Of a stretch of 64,000 nucleotides of DNA, positions 22,151 through 34,109 are shown in pieces. The stretch covers positions 25,434,637 to 25,498,636 of the forward strand of contig NC_069127.1 of NCBI RefSeq assembly GCF_026914265.1. Direction: 5' to 3'. The DNA is from Mya arenaria. Its lineage: Eukaryota; Mollusca; Bivalvia; Myida; Myidae. The translations under genes were made by a program, and so were the position numbers. Every line of letters begins with the position of its first letter. Positions within the stretch are counted from its first letter, which is position 1. The notes beneath the pieces were generated by a model. That model saw only the letters and a program-made list of their open reading frames with translations, did no database searches and had not been told where the DNA came from.

Positions 22151-22217
22151 ATCAATGTCGTCCAGGTGCTTGCTAACTCATTCGGACTAAGTCAGCAAGC
22201 ACCTGGACGACATTGAT
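22151..22217. repeat. Perfect 24-bp inverted repeat with a 19-nt loop
   Basis: ATCAATGTCGTCCAGGTGCT plus TGCT at 22151-22174 is exactly complementary to 22194-22217. The loop is AACTCATTCGGACTAAGTC. No mismatch in the stem; the flanks pair only weakly. Confidence 0.85.
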
Positions 22218-22656
22218 AGAATAAAGATAATTAAAAACTGTTGTTGTTTTTTTCAAATATATGTTAGCATAAAGAGCCTGAGCATCTTTCACAGCCTTGA
22301 ATGAATAAAAAAAACAATTACAATTGCAACAAACTAACACGCTGCCAATAAAACCTCGAGGGGCGGTCCACGCCTCGTAAGCTCCATATATACGGAGCTT
22401 AAAACACCGAGCACGAGAACAATCCCGCCTTAAACACTTCCCGCCGTATTTCAATATTAGTCCGATAACATTCTACATCAAATGTGTGTATAACATAGTG
22501 GTTTGATGGGGAATGAACTCGTACCAACTATCTAGCATAAACTTTCTATGAATTGCTGCAGATTAACAATGTCAGAAAATCTTTAAATGTCTACATATCG
22601 GTATTTACCTAGTTTGTCGTAATAACTCCATGTTTGGTGGAATCTGTTTGTTATTT

Positions 22657-23590
22657 AAGCCCCTGTCACGCATAGCCGCGATTGCACTGCGATTGGACGG
22701 CAATGGTAATTTTTCCTAAGCGCCGTGATATCGCATGGAAAAAATTATAATGATAATAGGTCTCTTCGCATCAGCGTTCTCACGGCGACCTTGGCGTTCC
22801 TATGGAGCTCCATGGCGTTCTACCGCGTTCATACGGAGTTCTAGTTGGCGATTGTCTGCGCGAACACGGCGCTCACACTGCGCTGACGGTGTGTCGTTTT
22901 GCACTACCTATGAGAACGATATTTCCATCAGTTCTCCACTGTTCCATTTGCTCTCGAACAGTTGTGACCATGCCGCCAAAACAGAACAGAATACATAATG
23001 CGATCCACATCATCTGCATCATCCGGGATCTGTACATAGGCAAGCAAAAGCCCCGTTTGCTATTGCACCTCAGCCATGTTGGCATAAAAATATTTATTTG
23101 CATATATCACTCCTTTATAATATTATCTTGAGTTACGCGGTAGAAACGCATTGTGAGCGCAATGATCGCCGTGGCGGCTCCGTGCAATCGGTGTTAGAGC
23201 ACAGTGAGAAAAGTAACATTCCTTGTAAGCACTGTGGACGGAAGGACGCAGTGTAATCTTAGAGAACACCGTGCGATTCCCTAGCAAGCGTCACCGATAC
23301 TCATTGCGTTCGCACAACGAACCCTCAGAGGTCCTATGGAGACCTAACTGCGCTGCTAAGGCGACCTCACGACGATCCCTCTGCGCTCTTATCAGAACGC
23401 GGAGCGACGGCGTTTGTTTCGGGCATGCTCTAAATGCGCGCTGTCGCTCGGCGTTCTATGCGAACACACGGCGTTCACTAGCGAGGCCACTGTGTTGCTG
23501 GAGTGATGTTTCGATTCCACTGCGCGCAGGTCGGTCATCTGGAGTTTTCCTGGACGCCGTTGAAACGCGGCCCTAGTGCGATATGGGTTT
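22657..23590. mobile_element. Second GC-rich island, probable DNA-transposon remnant
   Basis: High-GC, CpG-rich block beginning near CCCCTGTCACGCATAGCCGC and ending near GCGGCCCTAGTGCGATATGG, set in AT-rich DNA. The matching site in copy 1 of the segmental duplication (about 16150-16190) has no such block, so it is an insertion of roughly 1 kb. Termini of the type CCCCTGTCACGCATAG recall PIF/Harbinger-like elements; this is inference. A short basic frame starts at 22970 (MPPKQNRIHNAIHI). No transposase core was found. Confidence 0.45.
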
Positions 23591-23619
23591 TAATTATCTG
23601 ATAGCATCGAGTCACCGAT

Positions 23620-25080
23620 TAGTCGCGCTTCGGTATACTAATACATAGAACATCATGTTTACTTTTTTTGTGAGACACTATTTTATGCGTGTTCGAGATT
23701 TGTTACTCTTATTATTAAATCTAACCCTTTGCAAAAAGAATACTATACACGGAAACAATGTTTGAGATCTTATGTGATACTGATGATTTAGTTTCGCAAA
23801 GAGTAATAATTGAAAGTATATATTTTGTCTATTCAGCTACAGCAAAATAATCAATAGAAAGCACTTCTACTATATTTGAAGGTCTTTCAGAAAAGCTACC
23901 CACAGTTTTCTAATTTATTTTGGTATCAGCAGAGATCAGTACAAACATTGCCCTAGACTCAGCAAAATAAAGTATTTTCAGTTTGTGTCGCACGTTTTAC
24001 TTAAGACAATCCAAAAAATGGCAAATGACTGACATTTGTACCACATGGTAAAAAGAACATTGCATGCGGCTTTTGGGGGCAGTATTCGATGTTTGAAAAT
24101 GACCCGACTTCAGTTATTTTAAATGGCTCTAAGATTGATGTAGCCAATCGGATTGCGTCGCATAAATTACCGAAAAATACAATAAATAAATGCAATGGAG
24201 TATGACTGATATTGAATACCACTAGGGTCAACTTTTCGCTTTGATTTCAACTATGTGTGTGTACCACGTGATAAATTACGTCATGTGTGCTACGTCGGAG
24301 GGCAACATTTTGCTTAAAATAACGACTTAAATCAAAGATAACTTTTGTTTTACTACACCATTTTAAATAAAACAAAGTGCAGTCTATGCCGCTGAAAGGG
24401 CCTCGCCGTCGTTTTATTACTGGAGTTTGATCAGGTGATTAGTTTCCTCAAACACTTCGACAATCCTGTTTTCATAATAATGTTTGACAGTGCTCCGTCA
24501 GACGGCCGTATTGTGAAAAGGTTTGTCGAAGTGTTTTAAGAAACTAAACTCTCAATCAAACTCTGGAAAAAGACCGAAAGCGGGGCTCCGTAAGCGGTGT
24601 ACACTGTGCCATGTTTCATTTTAAATGGTGAAGAAATAGTGAATTTATCTTTGTTTAAAGTCTTCATTCGAAGAAAAATATTGCCTTCCGACGTAGCATT
24701 TAGGACGCAACTTATCGCGTGGTATACAAACACTGTTCAATAAACGGTAGGTGTCAGATTTCACCGTTTCACCGTCATCTATTGGAAAATGACGCCTGTT
24801 GTGAACGTTCAACGTGGTCAAAATTTAATGTAACACCGGTCGACCGTGCTTTCGGGGCCTTAACCCGCCTCCTATATTTTCCATTCAACTATTGCCTTTT
24901 CTGACAAGTTTTTTTTTTCTTTTCCCCTTCTTCCACTTCCATCACATCTTCCCCATTTAAAGGGGCTATACACCAGATGGTCCAAATTCGGCAAATACAG
25001 CATTTCCTCAAAACAAGCCAAGAATTGTAAATGTGAGTTAGTAGGAGGCCGATAATACATCATTTCACATGATTAAAAGA
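23620..25080. repeat. Segmental duplication, distal block, copy 2
   Basis: Counterpart of about 16190-17215, interrupted by MITE-C at 24251-24735. No gene is supported. Short frames here (24001-24231, 24536-24733, 24719-24904, 24872-25063) are repeat or duplicate sequence. Confidence 0.75.
24251..24735. mobile_element. MITE family C, copy 1
   Basis: Long inverted ends: GTGTGTGTACCACGTGATAA at left, CGTGGTATACAAACACTG at right, then TACGTCGGAGGGCAA and TTGCCTTCCGACGTA inside. TTCAA flanks both sides. The undisturbed duplicate at 16840-16875 gives the empty site. A second copy is at 40958-41395. Confidence 0.8.
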
Positions 25081-25445
25081 ATAATCGCAACAATCATGTT
25101 GCTGTCTCCCCATTTAATAGCGCATAATGGTTTCCCAGTTTAAATCATATCTGTGTTATGAGTACAGATAAATATACCGACGCTATTTTTAACTTAATGG
25201 TATTTACGTGGTAGACAAACCAGCAGTAAACTTCGAATTGGAAAAAAATCGCAAAGATTGCGAAGGATGCATGTGTCGTAAGCGATGTGATACATTAGCA
25301 AGTAAGATTTTAGCGTTGTACACAACGTTATCAGTTTTTTGTATTTTTTACCATTATCTTTTTTCTAGCAATTGCATTAACTAGTGTTTAGTCTCTTTAA
25401 AGCACATTTTTTCAACATTGTGTTCAAAAATGTTTATTTTATGTA
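24955..25445 (+). mobile_element. MITE family D, copy 1
   Basis: Starts AAAGGGGCTATACACCAGAT and includes AGGCCGATAATACATCAT, GCGCATAATGGTTTCCCAG, ACCGACG and GTAAGCGATGTGATAC. The same order in reverse is at 52795-53195; a partial copy is at 17080-17215. The right end is unclear. Confidence 0.6.
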
Positions 25446-25504
25446 GATGGTGTGATGTCACGCGGCACACATTTGTTATTAGGAAATCAGGCAATAAAAA
25501 TAGC

Positions 25505-25801
25505 TTAAAGGACTAGTTTAAGCTTTCTATAAGTGACCCCATCCCCACCCCAAACTGACTGTTGTACACAACCTCTGTTTATTGATCTTAATCTACTTGC
25601 TTTGGTCCCTCTTAACAGAGATCTGATCTGAGTATCCTACTGTGCAGTTTTGTAAGTTTATTATATAAATAGACCCTAAATGGCCCTGAGCCAATGAACC
25701 AATACACAGGAAATTGTCCCCTACTGTGACACCAGTGCAATAAGCAGGAGATGCACAGCAGGGGATTATCATTCAAAACATTCCTTAAACTAGGCCTTTA
25801 A
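25505..25801. mobile_element. MITE with TTAA ends
   Basis: TTAAAGGACTAGTTTAAG at left and CTTAAACTAGGCCTTTAA at right are near-complementary, 297 bp overall. TTAA at both ends suggests TTAA target duplication. No coding capacity. Confidence 0.6.
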
Positions 25802-26742
25802 GATGCTTTACTCAACCGCGATGTAATTATTTGCTCTGTTTGTGAATGTATAAATAAACCCATGTGCTTTGTTATCTATGCGCTAGCTAGCATTCTGGGT
25901 TTTCCCTAGCGTATATTCAATTTGAGGGAATTTCCGATGTTTAAGTGATTATAAAGTCTTGGCTAATGACTTGTTTGAAATTATTTTGGGGGGTTAACGG
26001 ACTCGTGATATTTAAATAGTTTAAAGTTTGTTTGTTTGTTTTTTGTCTTCCTATTACTAAAAGTGGCAGAAAACGCCAAATGAATTAACTCTTTCAAGTT
26101 TGTGCTTAGTTCTTTTAATATTATATTAAATTATTAACTTCTATATTTACTCTGCCACAACTTTAAGCCAAATAAATACTACGGTTCGGAGGGAAAAAGC
26201 TAACGCCCCTTAACTTGGGCCACTCTGACGTCAAATCATGGATCCGCTCCTAAATTCCAATAAAACATCATCTTACAGGTAGGTCTTTTTTGTTTAAGGG
26301 AATTCAAAAACGCCATGCAACATCTATGCCTGATAGGTACATTACTGTTTTAATTCATCAACTAACTAAAGTTAAGTCAATTGTTTAAAAGAAATAAAAA
26401 AACACCCACGCCCAATATAATATACATGTAGCATACAAAATACAACAAGTACATGCGAAGTTATTTCACGGGAATGCATTGATACAAGCATATCATATAA
26501 AACGCACATGATTGTTTCCCTTTAACTATCACTAACCGATACATACCGTAATGTTTCAGGATGGTTTGATTACGAAGGTAAACAATGCATTTAAATCTGT
26601 GCTTTGAGAATACTAATTCTGTTTGTTAGGAGTTCGTTCTTTACCATATGTTTTACATATTAAAATAAATGATATTCGCATTCTTAAACAGAAACATTTT
26701 CATTTAACAAGATTCTGACAACACACACGCACGCACAAACGC

Positions 26743-26795
<53 letters not shown>

Positions 26796-28369
26796 TGGGT
26801 ATTATTATGTCTGCCGTTTTTAACCCATTATGTATGATCTGAACATCGAAATTTACAAACGGTACCTTATTTCCACAAGAAAATAATGTGATCAATCAAA
26901 CTTTCAATAAGTCTCTGATTTAATATATTAAGAAATATATCACCAACGTCTTGAAACATCCATAAATATCCATAGCCATACATAAATTGCATATTCGTTA
27001 AATGGCGTAAGTTTTAAGTACTCTTTTATCACTAAATACTTGACAGAGTACGTGGATCGTACATGAAACTGTACCACAAGAAATGTATTTTTTCTCCTTT
27101 TTTCGATGAGAGCTGAATGCTCGAATATTTGCTTCCATACAAAACATATTACAGACGAATACAACTGATTGGTTGTTAAAACTTAAAAATGAGAACGTTT
27201 TTAAAATCGTCTTTGTTAACTTTCAAATCTTTACTTTTATCGAAATGACCTGCAGTATCTTAACAATGTTTAAGACAAACCTTTCAGATGTACTTGTTTA
27301 AATTTATTGAAATAGTTCACCCTGAAATGGTAACAACAATGTCGTTTATCTCAATGTTAACTTTAACAAAGTTCTGAGCGATCGGCCCATTGTCTAGTCT
27401 TTATGCAGTACAACTATTGCATTGTAATATTATAACATTAAAATATTATATTTTCGTTCGTAAAAATATATAGTTGGTCTTATTCAGGGATTTTGTAATA
27501 GAACCTGCACCAACTAACTGAGTTCATTGAAAGTATGTTCACGAGCGCAAACCGCGAGTTGTATATTTTCAATTACAATGGTAGTAGCTTTAGTATCTGT
27601 GCTGTACTATAGTGTCACCAACAGCGTTCAGTAAGAAGCGTGTGTTTAAATGGGTTGCATTGTCATTAATCCGTTCGTTACTTATTGTTCGGTCAGAGCT
27701 CTGCCTACTAATTACCGTTCGGACATGACAATTAAAGAACGGAGGAAAACATATAAACGCTCTCCAATTCCATATTACACTTTTTATATATTTGCTTAAA
27801 TTAGTTATTTGATTTAATAATGATTAACTAATGATATTCACATGTCAACTCTTCAACAAAATATCTCTTATATGTACTATTTCAATCATCAAAGTGTACT
27901 TCACCTTTTGGTTTTAAATGATACTTATATTGTATAAAACTATCTGTCTACCTAGGTTACCAGGTGCCTAAGGTAACATTTGCCACTGTTTCGTTTTTAT
28001 ATAACCACTAATATAAGGTTTCAATAGTTTATTAGAGTCTCATCAATACACCTTATACCAACATAGATATAGCCATTACAAGCCATTAAGTATTGGCACT
28101 CATTTCATGAGTTATAGGAGACTATAGCACTAAACATTCGATATATATATACAAAATTCAGGATCGATATATGTTCAACACACAATATTGCACATATATA
28201 CTGGATAAAATTTAAACAATAAAAAAATATAAGACTAAAGAGTTATAAGAAAGAACCTAATAAGCATTTATATTAATTGTGTTGACAGTGACTGAAGGGA
28301 TGCTAAAGTTATTAAAATATTGTATACACATTATTTAATATAAAAAGCAAGCAAACAAGTCATCTATAC
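25802..28369. other. AT-rich intergenic region with a CA/CG microsatellite
   Basis: No gene supported. A (CA)n then (CG)n microsatellite occupies about 26720-26794; the frame over it (26704-26895) is an artefact. Other frames are short and featureless. Confidence 0.5.
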
Positions 28370-28813
28370 AACAGCTTTTAAAATCATAAAACAGATTTTG
28401 GTGCTGACTTTTAGCATATCTTCATTTGACAGTACAAATATGAATTTGTTTTGTTCGCATAGATTAACATAGTTGCGATCAACTTCACAAACTTTTGCAT
28501 TTAAACTATCTCTTATACACTGATAACTATTTCAATAAAACAAAACATGTATTTCATTCTTAACTATAGTTTTACAAAACGGACATAGGCGTGAATTTTC
28601 TGGAACATTTTCAAATCTGCCAGATTCTAGTCTAAACTTAGCTAAGGCGGATCTATGTTTAGTAGGTAATTGTGTCTTAACATAGTTTTCTAACACATAT
28701 TCTTGTTTAAACAGTTTATAGGTCCTGAGCTTGTTAAGGTGTGAGATGTGAATATAAACGCAAGTCATAGTGAGATTGTTAACAAAGTTAATGTTATATG
28801 AAAAAGCACACAT
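28370..28813 (-). mobile_element. LINE 3' fragment (C-terminal end of a non-LTR polyprotein)
   Basis: The minus-strand frame reads TKHRSALAKFRLESGRFENV, then RLCPFCKTIVKNEIHVLFY. A basic helix followed by C-x2-C and E-x-H-x-L is the tail seen after the reverse transcriptase in many invertebrate LINEs. After a stop and frame change the same tail seems to continue (RDSLNAKVCEVDRNYVNLCE and KFIFVLSNEDMLKVSTKICF). No reverse transcriptase core is present. It is an old, 5'-truncated copy. Confidence 0.65.
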
Positions 28814-29350
28814 TCTTCACAGTTCATCACCTGTTATTGTTTGAAATATCAAAATCGATATAAGGACGGACGATCTAGAAGTGTCGCTACTTCTATTAAG
28901 GGTTGCTTCACTTGCAGGATCTGGCTAGACATATGAACAACGCATAACCATGTTGAATAATTGGCGAAAAAGCCGATGCCGGACTGACCGGTCAGTATGA
29001 CCAATGAGTATTGTTGACATATTGGTCACAAACAGGACACAAACATACATGGTAAACCACAAGAACAGTGTTTCGGATACAAATAAAACAGGCATTGAAA
29101 TGTACAGAATATAGTCCTCGTCTATATAACATCAAATAAATATTCGTTATGTGATGCGTTCAAACTCCTCCTAAATTACACTTAATGCCTAACAATGAAT
29201 AGCTTAACACACTTCATTTCACTTCATCTAAGCACTCGACCCACATTAGCATTTGTAAATCGTGATATCATTTATCACAAGTCTGTTGTATGCATTGTAT
29301 GGTCCGAATACTAACCAATTAAAATAACCAATTACTCTAGCTAGGCAGCA
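28814..29350. other. 3' flank of IAP-B, no gene seen
   Basis: AT-rich; should include the 3' untranslated region of IAP-B. Nothing else supported. Confidence 0.4.
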
Positions 29351-29547
29351 CTAATACATTAACGCCCTAACAGTTCCTTTGATAACACAACGACAGACTG
29401 CGCAAGTCCGGAGCTGGTCCGCACATTTAAAACAGCAGACCATGTGACCACACGGAAGGAAGACCATGCAGATTTCGTTGTCCATGCAAACCTTGCACGT
29501 TATTTGTTGTTTCAATAACTCGTTTTCGTCAGATAACCTCTGATTTA
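29351..29547 (-). CDS. IAP-B exon 4, RING finger
   Basis: 65 residues and TAG, the same length as in A and C. Ligands CKVC, PCGH, C-x2-C (CFKC) and CAVC are all present; the tail is KGTVRALMY. Confidence 0.8.
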
Positions 29548-32500
29548 CTGAAATTAAATAGCGTAACTTTCAAACACCTAACATATTCAATGACGACGTC
29601 AGTTAAATGTATGGTGTCAAGTAAAATAAATAAATGAAACAAATACAAAGGCTTTCTTTTAGTTACTGTTCAAAATAGGAACATGATAAAATCATCTGAA
29701 AGAAGTTCAAGATAGTCTTGCGAACAATCTATACTTATTTCAAGATACCTTCGGCTAAATCATTTTCAAAAGTGGTGTTCGATGCTACTCCTGGTATCTG
29801 GTTTATATCCGCGCTGCCTGTTGTTTTCAAGTTTTGTTCTAGGCTGGTGGTATTCGAGTTTGGTTCTCTACCTGTGGTATTTGAGCTTTGTTCTACTTCT
29901 GCGATGTTCGAGTTTTGATTTCTACCTATGGTTTCTCTGTCTGTGATGTTCGAGCTGTGTGCTATATTTATAATGTTCGAGCTGCGTTCCTCTGGTTGTC
30001 GGGATAGACCTGAAAGGTCTTCCAGTTCGGCCTCATGGTTGGTTCCACTGCTTTGGTGAGTTAGTGGATACTCTTCATCTCTACTGGCTAGATAGGAGTC
30101 TGAAATACGATAATAAAATACTAAAATCATCGATTATACGGAAAACTTTATGATTCCACTTGTACTGGCATCGATTCCAATATAATAATTTACTCAGTTG
30201 AAAATTATATGTACCTGTTTGGTTTGTTGGCTGTATGGTCGCTTCCTCAATCGGTTGAACTTCTTTATTCAGGAAATTGTTATCATTACTTCGACTCGGC
30301 ACATTGCTACTTGTAGATGCGGATACTGTTTCCGGAATAAGTGTTTGTTGATCTATATACCATTGATTTGCAGCCATTTCAGAGCTTCCGAAGTTTTCAA
30401 GCCCATTTGCCAGAAGACACGTATCGATAAATCCCTGACCTTTGCACTGTTTGACGTATTGGCAATGAGGGAACAAGCGCGCGTGCTCAATCCAGGGATC
30501 GTCACCCTGTTCCCAGTTACGCATGTCCCCTCCACAGAAGAAGCAGCGGACGCAGTCTGCAACCCCTATATTGCAAAATAAGGTTAAGAAGGATATTTAT
30601 ACTGTAAATATGTGCTAAGAACAACTTACCTGTCGTAACAAAGAACTTACTAGTATATTAATACACTTTATTGATGCCAATTTGATAAAATATAAACAAA
30701 CCATATGTTCATCACTTGCATATACCACGATATAGTTACTCGTTAAAACGACTAAGTATCTCATTAAAACAAGTCACATATGTCGCTATAACGACATACC
30801 TATCATTTAAAACGACATTTTGGCTTATTGGCAAACCAGATTCCCGCAATAATATCATTTGAGTTCGCTATATTGTAAACATCGCTTTGGCAATAACTGA
30901 TTTTCTTACCCACGATCTGATTGGCCTATAATGTCGATTTAGCGAGATTCGTGAGTCGTTTAAACAAGATATAAGAGAAATTAAGTCATTTTAATAAACT
31001 ACCTTGTCGTTTTAACGAGATACGTAAGTTGCTCATATGAAATAAAATAAAAATAAAACGTATGTTATCCCATGCCACCGTACACCATTGTACATGAGCT
31101 CTCTATCCTCAACTGCCTGCCTACTCGTCATTTCAGCGTCTGGCTGTACCTCGGGACGTTTCTTGCGTTACAAGGCATATGCTGTTTTTGTCTGCGTCTA
31201 GGATAACTAGGCGTGATTATTAGCCCAATATTTGTATTCACCGATGCATTATTCATAGGGGCTCGATTATTAGACTTTTTTATATGATCGTAGTGGTTCG
31301 ATGTTTCAAATACAATTATTTTTGCTTTCTTTTGATGAATATTCATACCTGAATTTTCACATAATTGAAAAAAGAATTAAGTATAATTCTAGTTCAAACG
31401 CCGTGTCAGTACAATTCGCCATGTCATCTGCTAATGTACGCATAATATCCGCGAATAGCTCCGTACTTAGAAAGGTAAACAACTAATGTATGTATGAACT
31501 AGAACTTATCGTACTGGTTGCGTTCCCCTGCCTTGTGCCAACATTTATGTATTATTTGTATAACTAGTAAGGATCTGCGTTGATTTTAATACACGTAAAA
31601 GTTTTCATTGAACCTCATTTTTAAGCAAACTAGAAAACAGTTTTTGGTTTATTAATCTATCAAACACCCTTTTCAAGAATCCACGTATAAAGCTATTTCT
31701 ACATTCAGTTTTTCTGGTATTTTTTTACCATACTTTGCACTGTACATCAATTGTCCGCTGTCGAATATCCAATACTGGAAACCAGCCTGTGCTTGATCTT
31801 TAATTTAAGTATGCCTATAGATGTTTGAACGTCAGAAAATTTAGAATTTTTTCATCAAATGATAAATACGGTGTCCCGAGCTAAATTATTCAGATTGTAG
31901 TCATATTTAAACAATTGACGTCGAAAACAGTTCCGCCATGGTTCAGGGTGTATGCTCGGAAGATCTTTTATATCATCAAGTTTTCAGCAATTTCCAAAAT
32001 CATTTAAGACTTAAACTTATCGCTTTTGGCATGCTGGTACAAGTGCTCAATTTATAACAAGTAGTATTATAATGTCTTTGTAGAGATACTTGTATATAAG
32101 TTTGATACTATTTAACGTATTGAGGTGATTTACACGCATCTGCGCAGAAGAATCGCAATAAAGTATTGTCCTAAATATCTTTCTTAAACTATAGCAAACA
32201 ACATACACTGTTGCTATTTGCGAATTACGCTTATAATGTGACGACATGAAGCAGGTGAAAAATATGTAAAAATCAGCATGAACGTGCAACATTGGGAAAG
32301 TCAGGCTAGATAAAAAAAAAAACACAACAATGAGCTTATGGAAATGTTCGAATCGCCGTGGCAAAACTAAGACAAAAACCTTCTTTGGGGAAAAACACAG
32401 AAACCTCGACCCGTTTGTCTCCAGCACTACAGAACTGTCCTACCACTAGATTCCAATTGTATCTCAATACACTCAATCGTAATGACGAACGTACTCGGCT

Positions 32501-33585
32501 TCCCGACATTAAGTACTGTACTATAATTTACACCTGCATTTATAATATTCATATGAATTTCATTTACAACTTGTATGGGAGTAAAACTGCACTTAGTCAC
32601 GAATATACGAATGACGCGAAAAATTTCTATAATTATGTACATCTTTCCATTTGAATTTTTAACGTGTGCGGAAGTTTTTGGCACTCAGTGTACCTGCTAA
32701 ATTAACAGTTGGTCTTATATAAAGAACAAAGTGGTTTTGTAAACGAGGGACCAGTTGAATAAACAATTGAAAGCAACAAAAAACATGTTGTCAACAAAAT
32801 CTACATTTGAATGTAACATTTATGTCATACAAATATTGAAAAATATAAAATATAAAAAAGCTAGTAACGTTGTTTTTATTACTTGTAGTTTTCCACTAAA
32901 CTACTTACAGGGGATTTAAATTTTTGAGCTGTACTAGTTAAACAGATTGAACGTTTTGACAACTTTTTTTACTTTTTTTGTCTTGGAACGAGCCATTTTT
33001 TGCGAAAACCCATGAAAACCAGTTACATAAGACTGCTGACAAACAATAAGATCGCAGACTTTTGTATTTAAGTTAAAAAAATGATGTTTTATGCATTTTT
33101 CTTTAACCGTTAGTAACGGTTTAACCCATAAAACATTAATTACCGGAAGGAAATATGAATATCTACGATCTGATTTTTTGTCAGCAATCTTAAATCATTG
33201 GTTTGCAGAAATTTATGCAAATAAATTGCTCTTTCCAAGACAAAAAAAGTTGTAAAAATTGTATATCTGTGAGAGTCCAGCTTTAAATGTGCAATACAAA
33301 TAAAGCTTCAATTCGATTTGGACTGGGCTAGTAGAAGAATACCCACAAATGCTGTCTTAATATAACACAAAGCAATTACATTGTATATAGTAATTCGATT
33401 AGTTAAATATAAAAAAGAGTTTTATTACCTGTATGAAAAAGACCGCTCTCGACGAGGTATTTTGATGGAACATTATGCGAAAACGTCCATGTGTTAAATG
33501 TGTCCTGTCTTCTACTTGTGTTTGCATACTCAGGATATTTTGGGAACATTTTAAACAATGCGAATCTGTTCCATTCTTGTTCCAT
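29351..33585 (-). CDS. IAP-B: single-BIR RING IAP or recent pseudogene
   Basis: Exons 2 to 4 (30565-30215, 30099-29749, 29547-29351) match IAP-A exons in length class, phase and splice sites. Exon 1 ends at 33429 with donor CATACAG|GTAATA. Its frame from ATG 33585 reads [15 protein letters not shown] and then jumps to KYPEYANT, so the rest of BIR1 and the linker are missing. From this ATG the four pieces stay in phase: 351 residues with one complete BIR, a damaged UBA and a RING. Just upstream of the ATG the frame is disrupted by a short repeat of GAACAAG, and the former 5' part is decayed. It is either a truncated single-BIR IAP with a new start or a pseudogene; transcription would decide. 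Confidence 0.6.
29749..30099 (-). CDS. IAP-B exon 3, degenerate N-I-T repeat linker
   Basis: 117 codons beginning [10 protein letters not shown] as in IAP-A (DSYIARKEE). Units such as [16 protein letters not shown] and NSNTTSLEQ are recognisable but more diverged than in IAP-A. Confidence 0.75.
30215..30565 (-). CDS. IAP-B exon 2, BIR2 zinc ligands, damaged UBA
   Basis: 117 codons. C-x2-C-x16-H-x6-C of BIR2 is intact (CFFC...EHARLFPHC). The UBA segment has lost the MGFSANS stretch of IAP-A and reads [13 protein letters not shown], so ubiquitin binding is doubtful. Confidence 0.8.
30600..32915. other. IAP-B intron 1, no gene seen
   Basis: Contains the block shared with IAP-A intron 1 (31295-31560). 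Small frames at 32047-32684 show no domain and are probably chance. Confidence 0.5.
32916..33286. mobile_element. MITE family B, copy 3, degraded left end
   Basis: The right end GAGAGTCCAGCTTTAA and both TGTCTTGG arms are clear. The left end has decayed to GAGCTGTACTAG. It lies in IAP-B intron 1. Confidence 0.65.
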
Positions 33586-33625
33586 GCTTGTTCAATGTGA
33601 ATAATATCTCTGTGGTAACGAATAG

Positions 33626-33627
<2 letters not shown>

Positions 33628-33706
<79 letters not shown>
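33628..33706. repeat. TA and GA microsatellites
   Basis: (TA)n at about 33628-33665, then (GA)n to about 33706, inserted between the surviving and decayed parts of IAP-B exon 1. The frame 33558-33839 crossing it is an artefact. Confidence 0.9.
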
Positions 33707-33707
<1 letters not shown>

Positions 33708-33900
33708 AGCAGGTTCACAGTAATTCACATAAAGGTCTCTCGTAATTTGCTGTTGTTGTTTTTTAAGTTTGGCTTACGAACAAAAGCCCCTACTTTTAAA
33801 CTGGTAAGATCTAAACATCCTTCATCCTATTGTCCTTGAGGGAACTAATTTGTCCATGTTTTCTCTTCACGTAACAAACACACTTTATAGCGTTTATAGT
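33707..33900 (-). pseudogene. Decayed 5' part of IAP-B exon 1
   Basis: Aligns at the nucleotide level with IAP-A exon 1 at 13985-14170: AAAGGTCTCTCGT, CCATGTTTT.TCTTCACGTA and ACAAACACA against the IAP-A counterparts. Gaps and stops break the frame. No hydrophobic start survives. Confidence 0.6.
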
Positions 33901-34109
33901 CGCTTTAACTTAACGCCTCAAGTGAGATGAATCGTTGATCACATTCAAAGAACATATTCGCAACCAAAACTTCTCTATTCAACACTGATTTATTTTTCTT
34001 CTGTCATATGCGTCTCTATAAAGCGATAATGCATTTTTGTTGCATTTGTAATCGACCCGATACGTCTTACAGTCCATAACTAGGCCATCTGGTTATGGAA
34101 GTTTAAAGA

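Noticed and set aside
22173-22454. 93-residue cysteine-bearing minus-strand protein
   Set aside because: Its end overlaps the hairpin, no motif is conserved, and neighbouring sequence has no splice-supported partner exon.
33558-33839. Protein with (YI)n and (ER)n runs
   Set aside because: Produced by TA and GA microsatellites.
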